64,000 nt of DNA from JAHJDO01 sp964437505. GTDB lineage: Bacteria; JAHJDO01. Shown here piece after piece: positions 25,501 to 33,119 of the stretch. The DNA is taken from NCBI GenBank assembly GCA_964437505.1, contig CAYTGU010000007.1, forward strand, positions 1-64,000. The letters are read 5' to 3'. The translations under genes were made by a program, and so were the position numbers. The notes under the pieces were generated by a model. That model saw only the letters and a program-made list of their open reading frames with translations. It ran no database searches and was not told the origin of the DNA. How positions within the stretch are numbered: position 1 is the first letter of the stretch; every line of letters starts with the position of its first letter.

Positions 25501-26041
25501 GGTTATGTAATTCTAGATAAAAATTGCCTTTCCCAAATATATCCTGATATTCAGAAATAAGTTTTTCTGCGTCATCCAATTGGTCACTGAGTATGAAATG
25601 AGGAATTTCTCCCTTCATGCAACCGCTGAGAGCAATTATGCCTTTTGAATGCTCTGATAAAACTTGTTTATCAATACGCGGCCTGTAATAAAATCCTTCA
25701 AGATAGGCAATCGTTGCGAGTTTTATAAGGTTCTTATATCCGTCTTCATTAGCAGCAAGAAGCGTAAGATGGAAGGCAGCTTCTTTTATTCCATGCAATG
25801 CCCTTTCTTTCCTGTTTCCAGGGGCAACATATGCCTCATACCCAATAATCGGTTTAATCCCCTGTTTCATTGCCTTGCTATAAAACTCTATGGCTCCAAA
25901 CATATTTCCATGATCAGTAATAGCTAAAGCCGGCATTTTGAACTCATGAGCAAGGGATATAATGTCATCCAGTCGGCATGCTCCATCAAGCAAGCTGTAT
26001 TGAGTATGGTTATGAAGATGGACAAAATTTGAATGTTTCAT
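22598..26041 (-). CDS. dnaE: DNA polymerase III alpha subunit (DnaE1 type)
   Basis: The replicative polymerase, 1147 residues from the ATG at 26041, which has AGGATTAAGT upstream and gives the family start MKHSNFVHLHNHT. Domains in order: PHP (1-~280), polymerase core with GPGRGSSAGS (359-368) and the catalytic PDIDIDF (400-406), beta-binding and helix-hairpin-helix region, and a C-terminal OB fold (GGIINTIKRILTKKDKKRMCAFTLED). The PHP domain keeps most metal-site residues (HLHNHT, TDHGN, GYEAYV, AAFHL, ELHNHG, NDCHY), unlike E. coli, so intrinsic proofreading is possible; this is inference. It follows truA by 17 bp. Confidence 0.97.
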   Translation of the reverse strand: MKHSNFVHLHNHTQYSLLDGACRLDDIISLAHEFKMPALAITDHGNMFGAIEFYSKAMKQGIKPIIGYEAYVAPGNRKERALHGIKEAAFHLTLLAANEDGYKNLIKLATIAYLEGFYYRPRIDKQVLSEHSKGIIALSGCMKGEIPHFILSDQLDDAEKLISEYQDIFGKGNFYLELHNHGIEGQSKINKELISFGKALNIPTVAANDCHYMRKHDALSHEALLCIQTGTTMDDPKRMRFSVEEFYFKSAEEMKKLFSEIPEAILNTIEIAEKCNLELDFSKKYLPHFNVPKEESNPNSYLERLTKEGCKKRFGDVTKEITDRLEYELSVIKKMNYASYFLIVWDFIRYAKGKGIAVGPGRGSSAGSLVAYCLDITNIDPLKYDLIFERFLNPDRVSLPDIDIDFCYEKRGEVIDYVVGKYGRENVAQIATFGTMAAKAVIRDVGRVLNMPYAEVDKIAKMIPLGPNISLKNAIETQKDLSDLIEKNEQVKTLMDIAKSLEGLARHVSTHAAGVVISEGSLTNFTPLFKSNKADISTQYGMNSLEKIGLLKIDFLGLKTLTVIQNTVALIEQYYDKKIEIDKLPLDDKKTFSSLISKGKTIGVFQLESPGMRDLSRKLRPESFNDLIPLVSLFRPGPMQGGALDTFVKRRHSKSPIKYDHPILEPILKETYGVILYQEQVIKIANEFAGFSMSEADTLRRIMGKKGIMDDKQRNAFISGSIKKGVKEPIASKIFDLIAYFAGYGFNKSHSAAYAMISFQTAYFKANYPVAFMIALLNSELRNTDKIVLYINECKNMNIDVLQPDINKSYAKFTIEKKNIRFGLAAIKNVGEIAINSIIKARQTHGHFKSLYDFCEHIDLRTVNRRVIESLIKAGTLNFGRPRAQLMHTLDHAIELGQQIQKDTQRGQTVFFDVFESQKEFREDAHKFAEIEEWSESKLLAAEKEVLGFYITGHPLARYEDTLKSFTTASNTLGSEHQDGDEIYIGGIINTIKRILTKKDKKRMCAFTLEDMQGTTSVLVYPAVFKKFDNFIEIDKLLLIKGRLDLRDDQPKLIVSDIIPLSEAEEKLTKAIHITLISTGLDKQILQKLKDLLTQYPGKATIYLHVVIPQSGEVTMLADPKIHISPQKGLLIKLRQLIGQEAVRLSL

Positions 26042-26058
26042 ACTTAATCCTATTTCGT

Positions 26059-26838
26059 TTAATAATGTACAGTGATGAGACACAATCCATACGCAGGAAC
26101 TGTTTCTCCTGCAAGGTTTCTATCTCTACCCACAAGTATCTTCTTAAGATTTTGTGGTTCAATACGACCTCTTCCTACATCAAGCAATGTTCCCACAATA
26201 ATTCTAACCATGTTATATAAAAATGCATTCGCTGCAATCTCAAAAATAACTGCTTTTTTTCTCAATTTTAGAAAGTTTGACACACTGAAATCATTTCTGC
26301 TAATGGAAATTTTCTCTATTGTACGCACAGGATTTTCGTTATCTGTTTTTTTGCACTGGAATGAACTAAAATCGTGTTTTCCAATTAGATACTCTGCTCC
26401 TTCACACATCTTAGGCAAATTCAACTTATACCGGTAACTATAGAAACCTGTTTTCCCGAAAACATGTTTATTACGGTCATTGCATACAACATAGCGGTAA
26501 ACCCTCTCCCTAGCATCAAACCTCGGATGAAAGTCCAAAGAAACAGGTTCTACGTCCATTACAGCGATATCCTGAGGCAGGACACTATTCAAAGCAGCCT
26601 TAATTTGAGAAACCTGCATGTTTTTTAACGCTGCAGCAGGTAGTTTAAAACTTGCTACTTGACCAATAGCATGAACGCCAGTATCTGTTCTCCCCTGCCC
26701 TATTACTTTTACTTTCCTTTTAAATAGCTTCTCAAGGCTATTTTCCATAACTGATTGGATCGTAATCCCATTCGGTTGAATCTGCCAGCCGTGATAATTA
26801 GTTCCGTCATAGGCAAACGTAATTTTTATATTTTTCAT
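26059..26838 (-). CDS. truA: tRNA pseudouridine(38-40) synthase TruA
   Basis: A 259-residue enzyme modifying the anticodon stem-loop of tRNAs. The start KITFAYDGTNYHGWQIQP and the catalytic Asp in GQGRTDTGVHA are typical, as are DFHPRFDARERVYRYVV, FLYNMVRIIVGTLLDVGRGR and the closing GETVPAYGLCL. ATG 26838 follows AGGTG directly; a GTG one codon earlier is also open. It is divergent from the DUF4404-like gene and upstream of dnaE in one transcription unit. Confidence 0.96.
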   Translation of the reverse strand: MKNIKITFAYDGTNYHGWQIQPNGITIQSVMENSLEKLFKRKVKVIGQGRTDTGVHAIGQVASFKLPAAALKNMQVSQIKAALNSVLPQDIAVMDVEPVSLDFHPRFDARERVYRYVVCNDRNKHVFGKTGFYSYRYKLNLPKMCEGAEYLIGKHDFSSFQCKKTDNENPVRTIEKISISRNDFSVSNFLKLRKKAVIFEIAANAFLYNMVRIIVGTLLDVGRGRIEPQNLKKILVGRDRNLAGETVPAYGLCLITVHY

Positions 26839-26861
26839 CACCTATTAGTCTACAATAGTTC

Positions 26862-26890
26862 TTGACATTTAAAAAGGGTATATTTAGTAT
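26862..26890 (+). promoter_or_regulatory. Candidate promoter TTGACA-17 bp-TAGTAT
   Basis: TTGACA at 26862-26867 and TAGTAT at 26885-26890 are spaced by 17 bp. Transcription would begin near 26897-26900, at or just before the second in-frame ATG of the DUF4404-like gene, which would make the mRNA leaderless. No Shine-Dalgarno site is present, which agrees. Confidence 0.5.
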
Positions 26891-27232
26891 ATGGACATAA
26901 TGATTAAACGAACTCTTTCAGAGATTAAAGACAGGATTCAGAAAGCTAGTTCCATCAAAGAGGAAAAGAAATCAGAGTTGCTTGACCTGCTTTCAACTCT
27001 AAAATTCGAAGTTGAGGAGCTTTCTAAGACTCAGGCTGATCACGCAAAAAGCATTACAGGTTTTACTGACATCTCAACTCATGAAGCAACACGGGAAAAC
27101 AAAAACCCGGAACTTTTAAAAGTCTCCATAGAGGGCTTGTCTTCATCAGTTAAGGGATTTGAAACGTCACATCCAAAACTGGCAGAGATTGTAAATTCCA
27201 TATGCCTTACGCTATCAAATCTCGGCATATAG
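26891..27232 (+). CDS. DUF4404-like small protein
   Basis: A 113-residue soluble protein with charged helices (KDRIQKASSIKEEKKSELLDLL) and a C-terminal pattern, FETSHPKLAEIVNSICLTLSNLGI, that resembles the DUF4404 family ending (HPxL...LSNxGI). Function unknown. The first ATG at 26891 overlaps the candidate promoter, so the ATG at 26900 may be the real start. It is a single gene between divergent truA and convergent asd, whose stop lies 3 bp away. Confidence 0.65.
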   Translation: MDIMIKRTLSEIKDRIQKASSIKEEKKSELLDLLSTLKFEVEELSKTQADHAKSITGFTDISTHEATRENKNPELLKVSIEGLSSSVKGFETSHPKLAEIVNSICLTLSNLGI

Positions 27233-27235
27233 GAT

Positions 27236-28252
27236 TTACCTGATCAATTCCTTTGCAATCTGAACTGCATTAAGAGCTGCGCCTTTACGGATGTTGTCTG
27301 AAACTACCCACATATTGATTCCATTTTTCTTAAAAGGATCCTTTCGGATTCTGCCTACATATGTATCATCTCTGCCTTCTGCAAAGATAGGCATTGGGTA
27401 CTGCGGTGGGTCGGCGTTTATATCATCAATAACAGATATCCCCTGAGCATCACGCAGAACATCGTTAATTTCTTTAATAGAAACTTCTCTTTCTGTCTCA
27501 ATATATATAGATTCTGAATGAGCATAAAAAACCGGTACTCGCACTGTAGTCGCAGTAATCTCTATTGTATCATCGTGTAAAATCTTATGTGTTTCTTTAA
27601 CCATCTTCCATTCTTCCGTTGTATATCCCAATTCTCCAAAAGAACCTATATGCGGAATTGCATTAAACGCTATTTGATAAGGATAAGCTTCAAAACCTGT
27701 TGTTTCCTTGCCATCAGCATAATCCTGAACTTGTTTCTTCAACTCCTCTATTGCAGCTCTTCCTGTTCCGGAAACTGATTGATATGTAGAGACAATAATT
27801 CTTCTTATCTTTGCCAATTTATGAATTGGGGCAAGCGCGACCACCATTTGAATAGTAGAACAGTTTGGATTGGCAATGATATTCTTATGGTTTTTTATAT
27901 CTTCGGGGTTGACCTCCGGAATAACAAGCGGCACATCAGGATCCATCCTAAAATCATTTCCATTGTCAATTACAACAACTCCTTTACTGGCTGCGACTTT
28001 CCCAAACGTTACAGCAGCGCCTTTTTCCCCCTCTGTGCCGGCAAATAAAGCTATATCCATTCCATTAAACAATTCTTCGGATATTGCTTTCACACTATAT
28101 GTGTTACCGTCTACAGTAATATCTCTTTCGCTTCTGGCAAGCACAACAAGTTTATCAATAGGAAACTTACGCTGATGCAACACTCTGAGCATTTCTATAC
28201 CAACTGTGCCAACTCCTACAACAACTACATTGTATTTTTCTTTTTTTATCAT
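27236..28252 (-). CDS. asd: Aspartate-semialdehyde dehydrogenase
   Basis: A 338-residue NADP-dependent enzyme reducing aspartyl phosphate to aspartate semialdehyde, the branch point for lysine, threonine and methionine. The nucleotide motif is VVGVGTVGIEML, the catalytic Cys is in IANPNCSTIQ, and the substrate Arg/His region (GRDDTYVGRIRKD) is near the C-terminus. QSVSGTGRAAIEEL is characteristic. It starts 2 bp after leuB ends, so leucine and aspartate-family synthesis share a transcript here. Aspartokinase, homoserine dehydrogenase and threonine synthase genes are at 48-52 kb. Confidence 0.96.
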   Translation of the reverse strand: MIKKEKYNVVVVGVGTVGIEMLRVLHQRKFPIDKLVVLARSERDITVDGNTYSVKAISEELFNGMDIALFAGTEGEKGAAVTFGKVAASKGVVVIDNGNDFRMDPDVPLVIPEVNPEDIKNHKNIIANPNCSTIQMVVALAPIHKLAKIRRIIVSTYQSVSGTGRAAIEELKKQVQDYADGKETTGFEAYPYQIAFNAIPHIGSFGELGYTTEEWKMVKETHKILHDDTIEITATTVRVPVFYAHSESIYIETEREVSIKEINDVLRDAQGISVIDDINADPPQYPMPIFAEGRDDTYVGRIRKDPFKKNGINMWVVSDNIRKGAALNAVQIAKELIR

Positions 28253-28254
28253 AA

Positions 28255-29313
28255 CTATACAACTTCCTTTGCTACCATATCTCCTATTTCTGAGGTTGTA
28301 TGTCCCATCTTACCTGCAGAAAGGCTTTTCATATCATTCTGAACAATCTTTATCACAGCTTTTTCAATATCATCTGCCGCTTTACTTTCTCCGAGATGTT
28401 CAAGCATCATGCCTCCTGCGCATATAGCAGCCATTGGATTTATCACGTTTTTGCCTGTATATTTTGGAGCTGAACCTCCTATGGGTTCAAACATGGACGT
28501 TCCGTCTTTATCAGGATTAATGTTTCCGCCTGCTGCGATACCCATGCCTCCCTGTATCATTGCTCCGAGATCAGTTATTATATCTCCAAACATGTTATCT
28601 GTTACAATAACATCAAACCACTCAGGATTTTTTACCATCCACATACAGGTAGCATCAACATGAGCATAATTAGTTTTAATATCAGGATACTCTTTTCCAA
28701 CTTCATAGAATGCTCTTTCCCAAAGATCAAACGCAAAGGTTAAAACGTTTGTTTTGCCGCACAGAGTAAGTTCTTTCTTCTTGCCTTTTTTACGGCAATA
28801 TTCAAAAGCATATCTGATACATCTTTCCACTCCTTTACGGGTATTTATCGATTCCTGTATGGCGACTTCGTCAGCAGTCCCTTTCTTTAAAGTCCCGCCT
28901 GCACCAACATAAAGTCCTTCCGTATTCTCCCTCACTACGGTAAAGTCAATGTCCTTAGGTCCCTTATCCTTTAAAGGAGTATCGACTCCCGGATAGAGCT
29001 TAACCGGTCTCAGGTTTATATACTGATCAAGAGCAAACCTGAGCTTTAGAAGCAGTCCTTTTTCCAGAATTCCGGGTTTTACATCAGGATGACCTACCGC
29101 GCCAAGATATATGGCATCTAGTTTTCTGAATTCTTCTATAGCAGAATCAGGCAGGACTTCGCCTGTCTTCATATATCTTTCGCCTCCAAAATCATAGTAT
29201 GTAAACTCAAACTTTATATTGTGCTTACCCGAAATCGCATCAAGCACTTTCATGCCTTCTTTTATAACTTCAGGACCTGTTCCGTCTCCACCCATCACAC
29301 CTATTTTATACAT
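28255..29313 (-). CDS. leuB: 3-isopropylmalate dehydrogenase
   Basis: A 352-residue beta-decarboxylating dehydrogenase. The start YKIGVMGGDGTGPEV, the substrate-site Arg pattern LRFALDQYINLRPVKLYPG, TVVRENTEGLYVG, and the metal-binding Asp residues in VTDNMFGDIITDLGA fit this family. FEPIGGSAPKYTGKNVINP binds NAD. The family also contains tartrate and isocitrate dehydrogenases; leuC and leuD at 38-40 kb favour leucine synthesis. AGGAG precedes the ATG. It is upstream of asd with a 2-bp gap. Confidence 0.9.
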   Translation of the reverse strand: MYKIGVMGGDGTGPEVIKEGMKVLDAISGKHNIKFEFTYYDFGGERYMKTGEVLPDSAIEEFRKLDAIYLGAVGHPDVKPGILEKGLLLKLRFALDQYINLRPVKLYPGVDTPLKDKGPKDIDFTVVRENTEGLYVGAGGTLKKGTADEVAIQESINTRKGVERCIRYAFEYCRKKGKKKELTLCGKTNVLTFAFDLWERAFYEVGKEYPDIKTNYAHVDATCMWMVKNPEWFDVIVTDNMFGDIITDLGAMIQGGMGIAAGGNINPDKDGTSMFEPIGGSAPKYTGKNVINPMAAICAGGMMLEHLGESKAADDIEKAVIKIVQNDMKSLSAGKMGHTTSEIGDMVAKEVV

Positions 29314-29331
29314 CGCAACTCCTATGTTATT

Positions 29332-30438
29332 TTAAATGTTAAAATTCAATCCTTCTTCTATCATAATTAAATAATTTTCCGATGAAACATAATTTGCCAC
29401 CGAATTACCAGAACCAAGTGCATAACCTCCTTTTGGAACACACTCTTGTAAAACATTTCGAATATATGCTCTTAATTTATCTTTAGGAAAACGACACAAA
29501 ACATCTACATCAATCCCTCCTAATACTGCGATCCTACTTCCGTATTTTTTGTGAAATTTTGTTACCGGTATAATTGTATCTTCAAAGGAATGCTTGGCAT
29601 CTATCTTTACATCTTCAATTAGATCTTCCATAATGTCTTCTACATTACCACAAGCATGTAAGAGATACAGAAGATTGTTCTCATGTGCAAGTGAAGCAAT
29701 TTTCTTGTGCCATGGAAGTACATACTTTCTTAAAAAGTCTGGTGACATAAGAGTTGAAGTCTTAAAACCCATATCATCTCCTTGAAAAAATCCATAAAGG
29801 TTTGGTAATCCAATTATTTTTTTATAAAATCCATAAATCAATTCCCCCGTCTTTTGAAAAACAGCTTCAATGAGATCTGGCTGATCATATATCCCATAAG
29901 CTAGAGTTTCATATCCAAGCAGCGTATTCAAGGGAACTTCCAGTATCCCACTACTTGGGCAGACAAACAATCCCATTCCCTCTGGCAGATTTTGACTAGC
30001 AAATTCATATCTCCATAAGTCTACATTATCCAAAGACGGCCAGGGATATTTCTCGAATTCGTCCCAACTCGTAATAACTCCTTTACCTTCCTCTGACCAA
30101 CTCCGTTGCCCTTTAGAAAGAGAACTAGTATCACTTGCTATACGCTTTTTCCCTAGAAAATCCAATCCTCCTGACAAACGAACATAATCATATCCAAAAC
30201 GATACCAGAACCCAATTATCGATTTAATATTTCCTCTTTCTGAATTCATATCACCAGAAACAGCATCGATCCATTTCACTCCTGCTTTTTGTTTCATAAG
30301 ATATTTCATTATAGCTTCATCAATAATGAGTTCAACTAACGGCGGACGGCTAGGAATTATCTCTCTCTTTATAGTCTTGCAAAAAGTCTCAATGTTTGGC
30401 TTTGGTACTTCTAATGGCACCTTTTTTCTGTTCTTCAT
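29332..30438 (-). CDS. Uroporphyrinogen decarboxylase-superfamily protein
   Basis: A 368-residue UroD-superfamily TIM barrel. FFQGDDMGFKTSTLMSPDFLRKYVLPWHKK, LLHACGNVEDIMEDLIEDVKIDAKHSFED and LGGIDVDVLCRFPKD are the typical strands; HACGN holds the His-x-Cys pair used for Zn in corrinoid methyltransferase relatives. The heme-pathway Arg motif is absent, so it is not HemE. It sits between leuB and coaX, just after a fragment of a second coaX, which suggests rearrangement at this point. Function unknown; it shares a superfamily, but little obvious sequence, with the protein at 20604. Confidence 0.8.
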   Translation of the reverse strand: MKNRKKVPLEVPKPNIETFCKTIKREIIPSRPPLVELIIDEAIMKYLMKQKAGVKWIDAVSGDMNSERGNIKSIIGFWYRFGYDYVRLSGGLDFLGKKRIASDTSSLSKGQRSWSEEGKGVITSWDEFEKYPWPSLDNVDLWRYEFASQNLPEGMGLFVCPSSGILEVPLNTLLGYETLAYGIYDQPDLIEAVFQKTGELIYGFYKKIIGLPNLYGFFQGDDMGFKTSTLMSPDFLRKYVLPWHKKIASLAHENNLLYLLHACGNVEDIMEDLIEDVKIDAKHSFEDTIIPVTKFHKKYGSRIAVLGGIDVDVLCRFPKDKLRAYIRNVLQECVPKGGYALGSGNSVANYVSSENYLIMIEEGLNFNI

Positions 30439-30460
30439 AGTTCAACCCTATCCTCAATTT

Positions 30461-30510
30461 TATATTAAAAATCAATCCGAGACTTTGCAGTGCAAGGTCC
30501 AAATCGGTTC
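30461..30510 (-). pseudogene. Remnant of a second coaX (3' end only)
   Basis: These 50 bp match the 3' end of coaX (30572-30621) in 38 positions, and 11 of the 12 differences are transitions. On the minus strand it reads TDLDLALQSLGLIFNI, against TDLNLTLQGLRLIFDI at the end of coaX. No further homology is seen upstream of the match. It is therefore a leftover of a duplicated or exchanged coaX copy. Confidence 0.7.
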
Positions 30511-30562
30511 ATATAAGACTTGGGGATTATAACAACAATAGTTTTTAAAGAAAAGTATAACT

Positions 30563-31327
30563 TTATTTTTTTATATCAAAAATCAGCCTGAGACCTTGTA
30601 GCGTAAGATTCAAATCTGTTTTCTGTATGCTTTTTGAATATTGACTTATCAGCGATGACCAGCCGCCTGTACCAATAACCTTTGGTGGTGTGGAAAATTC
30701 TTTTTTTAATCTTTTTACTATCCCGTCTATCATTGAGCTAAATCCGTATACAATCCCTATTTGTATGCTCTGAGTTGTGGTTTTCCCGATAATTGAGGTA
30801 GGTTTAGAGAGTTCTGCCTTTGGCAATAAGGCAGTATCTCTGTGGAGCGCATTCAAAGACATTCCTATGCCAGGACATATAACTCCTCCCAGATATTCAC
30901 GTTTTTTAGATATCAGGTCAAATGTGGTAGCTGTTCCGCAATCAACAACTATCGCAGGCGCTCCATACAGATTATATGCTGCTACAGCATTGACTATTCT
31001 GTCACTTCCAACCTGAGAAGGCGCAGCGTATGTTATTTTTAGCCCGGTTTTTGTCTTATAGTCAACTACCAGCGGAACAATGTTAAAGAGTTCTTTAGAT
31101 AGCCTTGTGAATAATTTTGTTACGTCCGGCACAACGGAAGATATTATAAAACCTGTTATTTCATCTTTCTTAAGATTTGATTCAATTATAAAACTATTTA
31201 ACTTTTTGAAATAATATTCAACATCCTGCTTTACTTTTGTTTTTATGCTGGTTTTAGATATCAACATATCATTGGCAAATATACCCGCGCTAATACTTGT
31301 ATTCCCTACATCAATTGCAATAAGCAT
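30563..31327 (-). CDS. coaX: Type III pantothenate kinase
   Basis: A 254-residue ASKHA-fold kinase, first step of coenzyme A synthesis. The phosphate-binding start MLIAIDVGNTSISAG, the GSDRIVNAVAAY motif, VVDCGTATTFDLI and GGVICPGIGMSLNAL are all CoaX signatures. This type is insensitive to CoA feedback and needs a monovalent cation. The ATG at 31327 lies inside the end of birA, the usual birA-coaX overlap; a TTG two codons upstream is also open. The order nadC-birA-coaX forms a cofactor cluster. Confidence 0.96.
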   Translation of the reverse strand: MLIAIDVGNTSISAGIFANDMLISKTSIKTKVKQDVEYYFKKLNSFIIESNLKKDEITGFIISSVVPDVTKLFTRLSKELFNIVPLVVDYKTKTGLKITYAAPSQVGSDRIVNAVAAYNLYGAPAIVVDCGTATTFDLISKKREYLGGVICPGIGMSLNALHRDTALLPKAELSKPTSIIGKTTTQSIQIGIVYGFSSMIDGIVKRLKKEFSTPPKVIGTGGWSSLISQYSKSIQKTDLNLTLQGLRLIFDIKK

Positions 31328-32102
31328 AATCAATCGTTCCCTCTGTAATACGTTTTGATATACCTGAATCCAGTCTAAGAATCAATGCCCCGTCAGGATC
31401 GATTCCAAGCGCCTGCCCTTCTACAACCTCATTTTGCAAAATCGCTCTGACTTGTTTGCCAAGAATAGAAGACATTTCTTTCCATTCCTCAAACATCAGA
31501 CTTCCTTCTCCCTTTTCCAGATATAAATAAACTTTCTCTATCTCAAATAACACCTTCTGTACAAGCTCCACCCGTGACACTTTCTTAGAGCATTCCATCT
31601 TTAAGGAGGTAGCTTTGCCACATAAATCAGGTGGTAAATCCTCTTTATTTAAATTCACATTTATTCCAAAGCCTATGACTATAAAACCAGTTTTCATTTT
31701 TCTTTTTTCTGCAAGAATTCCACAAACTTTTTTGCCTTTTATTATTACATCATTCGGCCACTTAATATAAGCAAGTAGAGATGTTACCTCCCTTATTGCC
31801 TTAGAAATAGCAACAGATACTCCGATAGTGAGCAGATTCAGCCTTTCTGAAAGTATATTTGATTTCAATATAATTGAGCACAGAATGCATTTTTGCGGCA
31901 GAAAAAACCATGTTCGGCCTAATCTCCCTCTTCCCTTTGTCTGTCCTTCTGTCAGAATGACAATACCTTCTGAATTATATTTTTCAGCCAACGATAACGC
32001 TACATCATTTGTGGAAGACGTTTCATTATAAACATATATTTTTCGCCCTATTATTTGAGTCTCTAGACCAGCTTTGATTGTATCTTTAGAAAACTCTTCC
32101 AT
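31311..32102 (-). CDS. birA: Biotin-[acetyl-CoA carboxylase] ligase, short form
   Basis: A 263-residue biotin protein ligase. The catalytic motif KGRGRLGRTW, SSTNDVALSLAE, YIKWPNDVIIKGKKVCGIL and the C-terminal SH3-like domain (GQALGIDPDGALILRLDSG) are present. There is no N-terminal winged-helix domain, so it should not act as a biotin repressor, unlike E. coli BirA. It overlaps coaX by 17 bp and follows nadC by 6 bp. Confidence 0.94.
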   Translation of the reverse strand: MEEFSKDTIKAGLETQIIGRKIYVYNETSSTNDVALSLAEKYNSEGIVILTEGQTKGRGRLGRTWFFLPQKCILCSIILKSNILSERLNLLTIGVSVAISKAIREVTSLLAYIKWPNDVIIKGKKVCGILAEKRKMKTGFIVIGFGINVNLNKEDLPPDLCGKATSLKMECSKKVSRVELVQKVLFEIEKVYLYLEKGEGSLMFEEWKEMSSILGKQVRAILQNEVVEGQALGIDPDGALILRLDSGISKRITEGTIDYAYCN

Positions 32103-32108
32103 GTTCCA

Positions 32109-32972
32109 TTAATTAAAAATTTTTAAAGATATATCCATCGATTTTGCGGAATGAGTTAACTTGCCAACAGAAATTCTATCAACTCCACTTTCTGCTATCT
32201 TTTCAACACTATTAAGGGTTACATCTCCTGAAACCTCTATCTCCGGCAAATTTTCAATTTTCAATTTCCAATTTCTAATTAAGGAAACCGCCTTTTTAAT
32301 AGTCCGTATATCCATATTGTCCAGCATAATTATGTCTACTTGAGATTGAAGAGCTTCCATAACCTGGGATAAATTCTCTACTTCTATCTCAATCTTTACG
32401 TTTTTAGAAACTTTTTTTCTAATGGCTTGCACAAGTTCCGCTATATTCCTATTCGCTATCTTTAGATGATTATCTTTTATCATGACCATATCATAAAGCC
32501 CCATTCTATGATTCTGTCCCCCACCAACACGCACTGCATATTTCTCTATATCACGTAGCCCAGGAGTGGTTTTTCTTGTATCAAATATTCTTGCTTTATA
32601 GGTCTTGACTTTTTCTACATACTCTCCTGTTAATGTTGCAATTCCTGAAAGCCTCTGCAAAAAGTTGAGGGCTGTTCTTTCTCCAGCTAAAATGGTGGTT
32701 ACATGCCCTGATAATTCAGCTAACACATCTCCATTTTTAACCTCTGTTCCATCTTTAACCAAAGATTTGAATTTTACTTTATTATCCAGCATTTTGAATA
32801 CGGTTTCCGCTATTTTCAATCCTGCAATTACTCCGCATTGCTTTACTATAATTCTAGCTTTAGCATTTCTTTTTTGAAGGATGCAAGCCTCTGTAGTAAT
32901 ATCACCGTCTCCAATATCTTCTTTTAAGGCTGCAGTAACAAGTTCCTTGACTCTATTCGGTGATATGTTCAT
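32109..32972 (-). CDS. nadC: Nicotinate-nucleotide pyrophosphorylase (quinolinate phosphoribosyltransferase)
   Basis: A 287-residue enzyme of de novo NAD synthesis. ALKEDIGDGDITTEA, ERTALNFLQRLSGIATLT, DTRKTTPGLRDIEKYAVRVGGGQNHRMGLYDMVMIKDNH and the closing VDRISVGKLTHSAKSMDISL are family hallmarks, with the catalytic Arg, Lys and His residues in place. Between the eighth barrel strands the protein carries IRNWKLKIENLPEIE, a Lys/Glu/Asn-rich stretch encoded by a 34-bp AT-rich repeat-like sequence (32247-32280); it looks like an in-frame insertion of about 9-12 residues in a surface loop. nadA and nadB are not in the window. Confidence 0.95.
   Translation of the reverse strand: MNISPNRVKELVTAALKEDIGDGDITTEACILQKRNAKARIIVKQCGVIAGLKIAETVFKMLDNKVKFKSLVKDGTEVKNGDVLAELSGHVTTILAGERTALNFLQRLSGIATLTGEYVEKVKTYKARIFDTRKTTPGLRDIEKYAVRVGGGQNHRMGLYDMVMIKDNHLKIANRNIAELVQAIRKKVSKNVKIEIEVENLSQVMEALQSQVDIIMLDNMDIRTIKKAVSLIRNWKLKIENLPEIEVSGDVTLNSVEKIAESGVDRISVGKLTHSAKSMDISLKIFN
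32247..32280. repeat. AT-rich repeat-like block inside nadC
   Basis: This 34-bp block consists of ATTTTCAATTTTCAATTTCC-type quasi-repeats (ATTTTCA twice, then AATTTCCAATTTC). Style and composition resemble the intergenic element at 21921-22056. It is read through in frame within nadC. Confidence 0.5.
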
Positions 32973-33119
32973 ATTTGCACTCTAGCCCCTTTCTCTTCTG
33001 TTGCATTATTCTAACGAAATCATAAGCTAAATTCAAACTCTTTTCCCAGCCATACAATTTCCGACCAAAAAAAGATATTTTGAAATAGAGAAAAGAATGA
33101 AGTAATTTGCGAGAAAGGT

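Noticed and set aside
30461..30621. The 50-bp coaX duplication taken as a target-site duplication of a mobile element
   Set aside because: It is too long and too diverged (76% identical, mostly transitions); a decayed paralogous copy explains it better.
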